From NCBI GenBank assembly GCA_003520965.1, contig DOTU01000266.1, positions 1-6,762 of the forward strand: 6,762 bases of DNA, written 5' to 3'. Both the position numbers and the translations under genes were made by a program. Source of the DNA: Candidatus Zixiibacteriota bacterium (GTDB lineage Bacteria > Zixibacteria > MSB-5A5 > UBA10806). Each line of letters begins with the position of its first letter. Position 1 is the first letter of the stretch. This document shows positions 5,519 through 6,762 of the stretch, piece by piece. The notes under the pieces were generated by a model that made no database searches, was not told where the DNA came from, and saw only the letters and a program-made list of their open reading frames with translations.

Positions 5519-5843
5519 GAGAGAGAATCCTATCTATTCTTTCAAACAAAGCCTTTTTGGGAACGGCGCCGATAATCTGATCCACCACCGCGCCTTTCTT
5601 GAAAAACATAACCGCCGGAATTGACATTATCGAATACTGCGAGGCAATTTGCTGGTTGTTATCAACATCGATCTTGCCTACTTTAAGCTTGCCCGAGTAA
5701 AGGGTGGAGGCCTCTTCCACGTGTGGAGCAATCATCTTGCAGGGACCGCACCAGGTAGCCCAGAAATCAATCATTACTGGTATTTCGGAGTTTTTCACTT
5801 CACTTTCAAAATTAGATTCATTAATCTCGATGATCTTGGACAT
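5508..5843 (-). CDS. trxA: Thioredoxin
   Basis: A 111-residue cytoplasmic thioredoxin of standard length with no signal peptide. The active site is FWATWCGPCKMIAP (27-40, WCGPC at 31-35). The buried Asp26 and the cis-proline loop SIMSIPAVMFF (71-81, Pro76) are present, and so is the C-terminal GAVPKKALFERI helix region. It reduces protein disulfides, being itself reduced by thioredoxin reductase, which is not in this window. AAGGAG (5854-5849) is 5 nt before the ATG. It lies 70 nt after lpxD and overlaps the CoA-binding gene, suggesting shared transcription. It differs from the exported CGFC protein encoded 1.4 kb further downstream. Confidence 0.95.
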   Translation of the reverse strand: MSKIIEINESNFESEVKNSEIPVMIDFWATWCGPCKMIAPHVEEASTLYSGKLKVGKIDVDNNQQIASQYSIMSIPAVMFFKKGAVVDQIIGAVPKKALFERIDRILSREG

Positions 5844-5890
5844 CGTATCTCCTTTTATAATTAAAATTCTATCAAATAACGAACAGTATT

Positions 5891-5909
5891 AGCCAATGGT
5901 TCCTTGGCT
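5891..5909. repeat. Short inverted repeat between lpxD and trxA
   Basis: AGCCAA (5891-5896) and TTGGCT (5904-5909) form a perfect 6-bp stem with a 7-nt loop, 4 nt after the lpxD stop codon. No T-tract follows on the minus strand, so it is a poor terminator candidate. It may be an mRNA hairpin trimming or stabilising the lpxD 3' end, or chance. No convincing promoter was found in the 70-nt gap. Confidence 0.35.
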
Positions 5910-5913
5910 GGGG

Positions 5914-6762
5914 TCAATCGTCCTTTTTGGCCGATGATTCAAGCTTTCTTAGACGGGCGATATATTCGGGCAGACGGCCGATTATGGCGTTGATCTTATG
6001 TGCCTGCCTGAACTCCCTGGCTGGACATCCAAAATAAACAGCCCCGGCCGGTACATCTCCGGCTACGCCTGATTGCGCCTCGATTGTGGCACCCTCGCCA
6101 ATAACCAAATGCCCGGCAAGACCTACCTGGCCTGCCAGCGTAACACGACGCTCGAGCGACGTTGTTCCGGCCAACCCGACTTGAGCGCAGATGATAGAAT
6201 ACTCACCGATTTTACAGTTGTGCGCAATTTGCACCAGGTTGTCGATTATAGCGCCCCGGCCGATTACTGTTTCGCCCAAAGTTGCCCGGTCGATTGTTGT
6301 CCCTGCTCCGATCTCGACATCGTCCTCGATGATGACCGTACCAACCTGAGGAATTTTAAGATGTTTTGCCCCATCCCAACAGTAGCCAAACCCGTCAGAG
6401 CCGATTACCGCATTAGGATAGATAACTACCCCGCTTCCGATTTTTACATTTTCACGGATACTTACATTGGAAAAGATATAGCAGTTTTCGCCGAGCGCAA
6501 CATTTTCCCCAACGAACGCCCCGGGGCTGATCACCGTTCCCTCGCCGATAGTAACGCCCCGCGAGATAACTGCATGATCGCCTATATGAGCGCTGGATGG
6601 CACCTTGACATCAGCGGCGATGGCGGCTGTCTCGGCTATTCCGGGTTCAACCTGAGGATAGAGACGATAAAAGTGCCGCATGGCCCGCGCAAATCCTAAA
6701 TACGGATCTTTGAGGATTATGGTGGGTTTGCCCCCGCTTTCGAATCCGGGATAAACCAAAAG
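5914..6762 (-). CDS. lpxD: UDP-3-O-acylglucosamine N-acyltransferase, N-terminus beyond window edge
   Basis: 282 codons are visible, and the frame is still open at the window edge. Full LpxD is about 340 residues, so most of the N-terminal uridine-binding domain is missing. What remains is the tail of that domain (TIILKDPYLGFARAM) and a long left-handed beta-helix of hexapeptide repeats such as IGEGTVISPGAFVGENVALG. GSDGFGY (about 121-127 of the visible part) and DNLVQIAHN, carrying the expected catalytic His, are LpxD signatures. VGLAGHLVIG carries the second conserved His, and a C-terminal helix (INAIIGRLPEYIARLRKLE) follows. The enzyme adds the N-linked acyl chain from acyl-ACP in the third step of lipid A synthesis. 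The end KKDD-TGA precedes trxA by 70 nt. Confidence 0.95.
   Translation of the reverse strand, partial: LLVYPGFESGGKPTIILKDPYLGFARAMRHFYRLYPQVEPGIAETAAIAADVKVPSSAHIGDHAVISRGVTIGEGTVISPGAFVGENVALGENCYIFSNVSIRENVKIGSGVVIYPNAVIGSDGFGYCWDGAKHLKIPQVGTVIIEDDVEIGAGTTIDRATLGETVIGRGAIIDNLVQIAHNCKIGEYSIICAQVGLAGTTSLERRVTLAGQVGLAGHLVIGEGATIEAQSGVAGDVPAGAVYFGCPAREFRQAHKINAIIGRLPEYIARLRKLESSAKKDD

Noticed and set aside
5844..5913. A promoter for trxA in the lpxD-trxA gap (TTGACC then TAATAC, or TTGGCT then TAGAAT).
   Set aside because: The spacers are 20 and 19 bp and the boxes are imperfect. Read-through from lpxD explains expression as well.
6073..6699. Long plus-strand open frame of 208 codons.
   Set aside because: It lies wholly antisense to lpxD, whose hexapeptide repeats and catalytic motifs are unmistakable. 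The plus-strand translation shows no domain, and no ribosome binding site or promoter supports it.
1..6762. A previously undescribed multi-gene system, phage or mobile element across the window.
   Set aside because: All larger genes belong to recognised envelope or housekeeping families. There are no transposase, integrase or terminal repeats, and composition looks even across the genes.

Overview
This window comes from a Gram-negative bacterium. An LpxD fragment implies lipid A synthesis, and a SurA-type periplasmic chaperone, a PorV/PorQ-type outer membrane barrel and a type IX secretion (T9SS) C-terminal sorting domain point to the FCB superphylum (Bacteroidetes, Zixibacteria, Marinimicrobia, Latescibacteria and relatives). 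The clearest promoters look like the E. coli sigma70 consensus (TTGACR, 17-18 bp spacer, TATATT or TATTAT), not the Bacteroidetes -33/-7 type. I therefore lean to a Zixibacteria-like FCB lineage rather than a true Bacteroidetes; this placement is inference. Every convincing gene lies on the minus strand, so the window reads in transcription order from its right end to its left end.

Right part (6762 to 5036): lpxD, missing its N-terminus at the window edge, is followed 70 nt later by a cytoplasmic thioredoxin (trxA). A YccU-type CoA-binding protein overlaps the end of trxA by 11 nt. The unit closes with a strong intrinsic terminator at 5064-5036.

Middle (5035 to 3873): an 82-codon ORF is almost purely a T9SS C-terminal sorting domain. 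It starts directly on the T-tract of that terminator, lacks a ribosome binding site, and has its PNPF-type opening motif mutated, so it looks like the last relic of a lost secreted protein. After about 320 nt with a possible promoter and a possible 38-codon leader ORF comes an exported thioredoxin-fold protein (CGFC), closed by a second good terminator.

Left part (3836 to 1): a PorV/PorQ-family barrel protein starts only 37 nt past that terminator. Then a strong promoter drives a 591-residue peptidyl-prolyl isomerase built from a tandem duplication of a helical-plus-parvulin unit. Its 3' end overlaps, or lies within a few bases of, a CTP-dependent-type lipid kinase gene (SEC59/DGK1/VTE5 family). 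A cold-shock protein gene, cut by the left edge, has its own promoter whose -35 box is built into the kinase stop codon.

The common theme is envelope biogenesis: lipid A, outer-membrane protein folding, periplasmic redox, lipid phosphorylation and a T9SS-associated barrel. I found no mobile element, CRISPR array, tRNA or rRNA, and no evidence for a wholly new multi-gene system. The most unusual items are the orphan sorting domain, the duplicated parvulin chaperone and the possible leaderless ORF.
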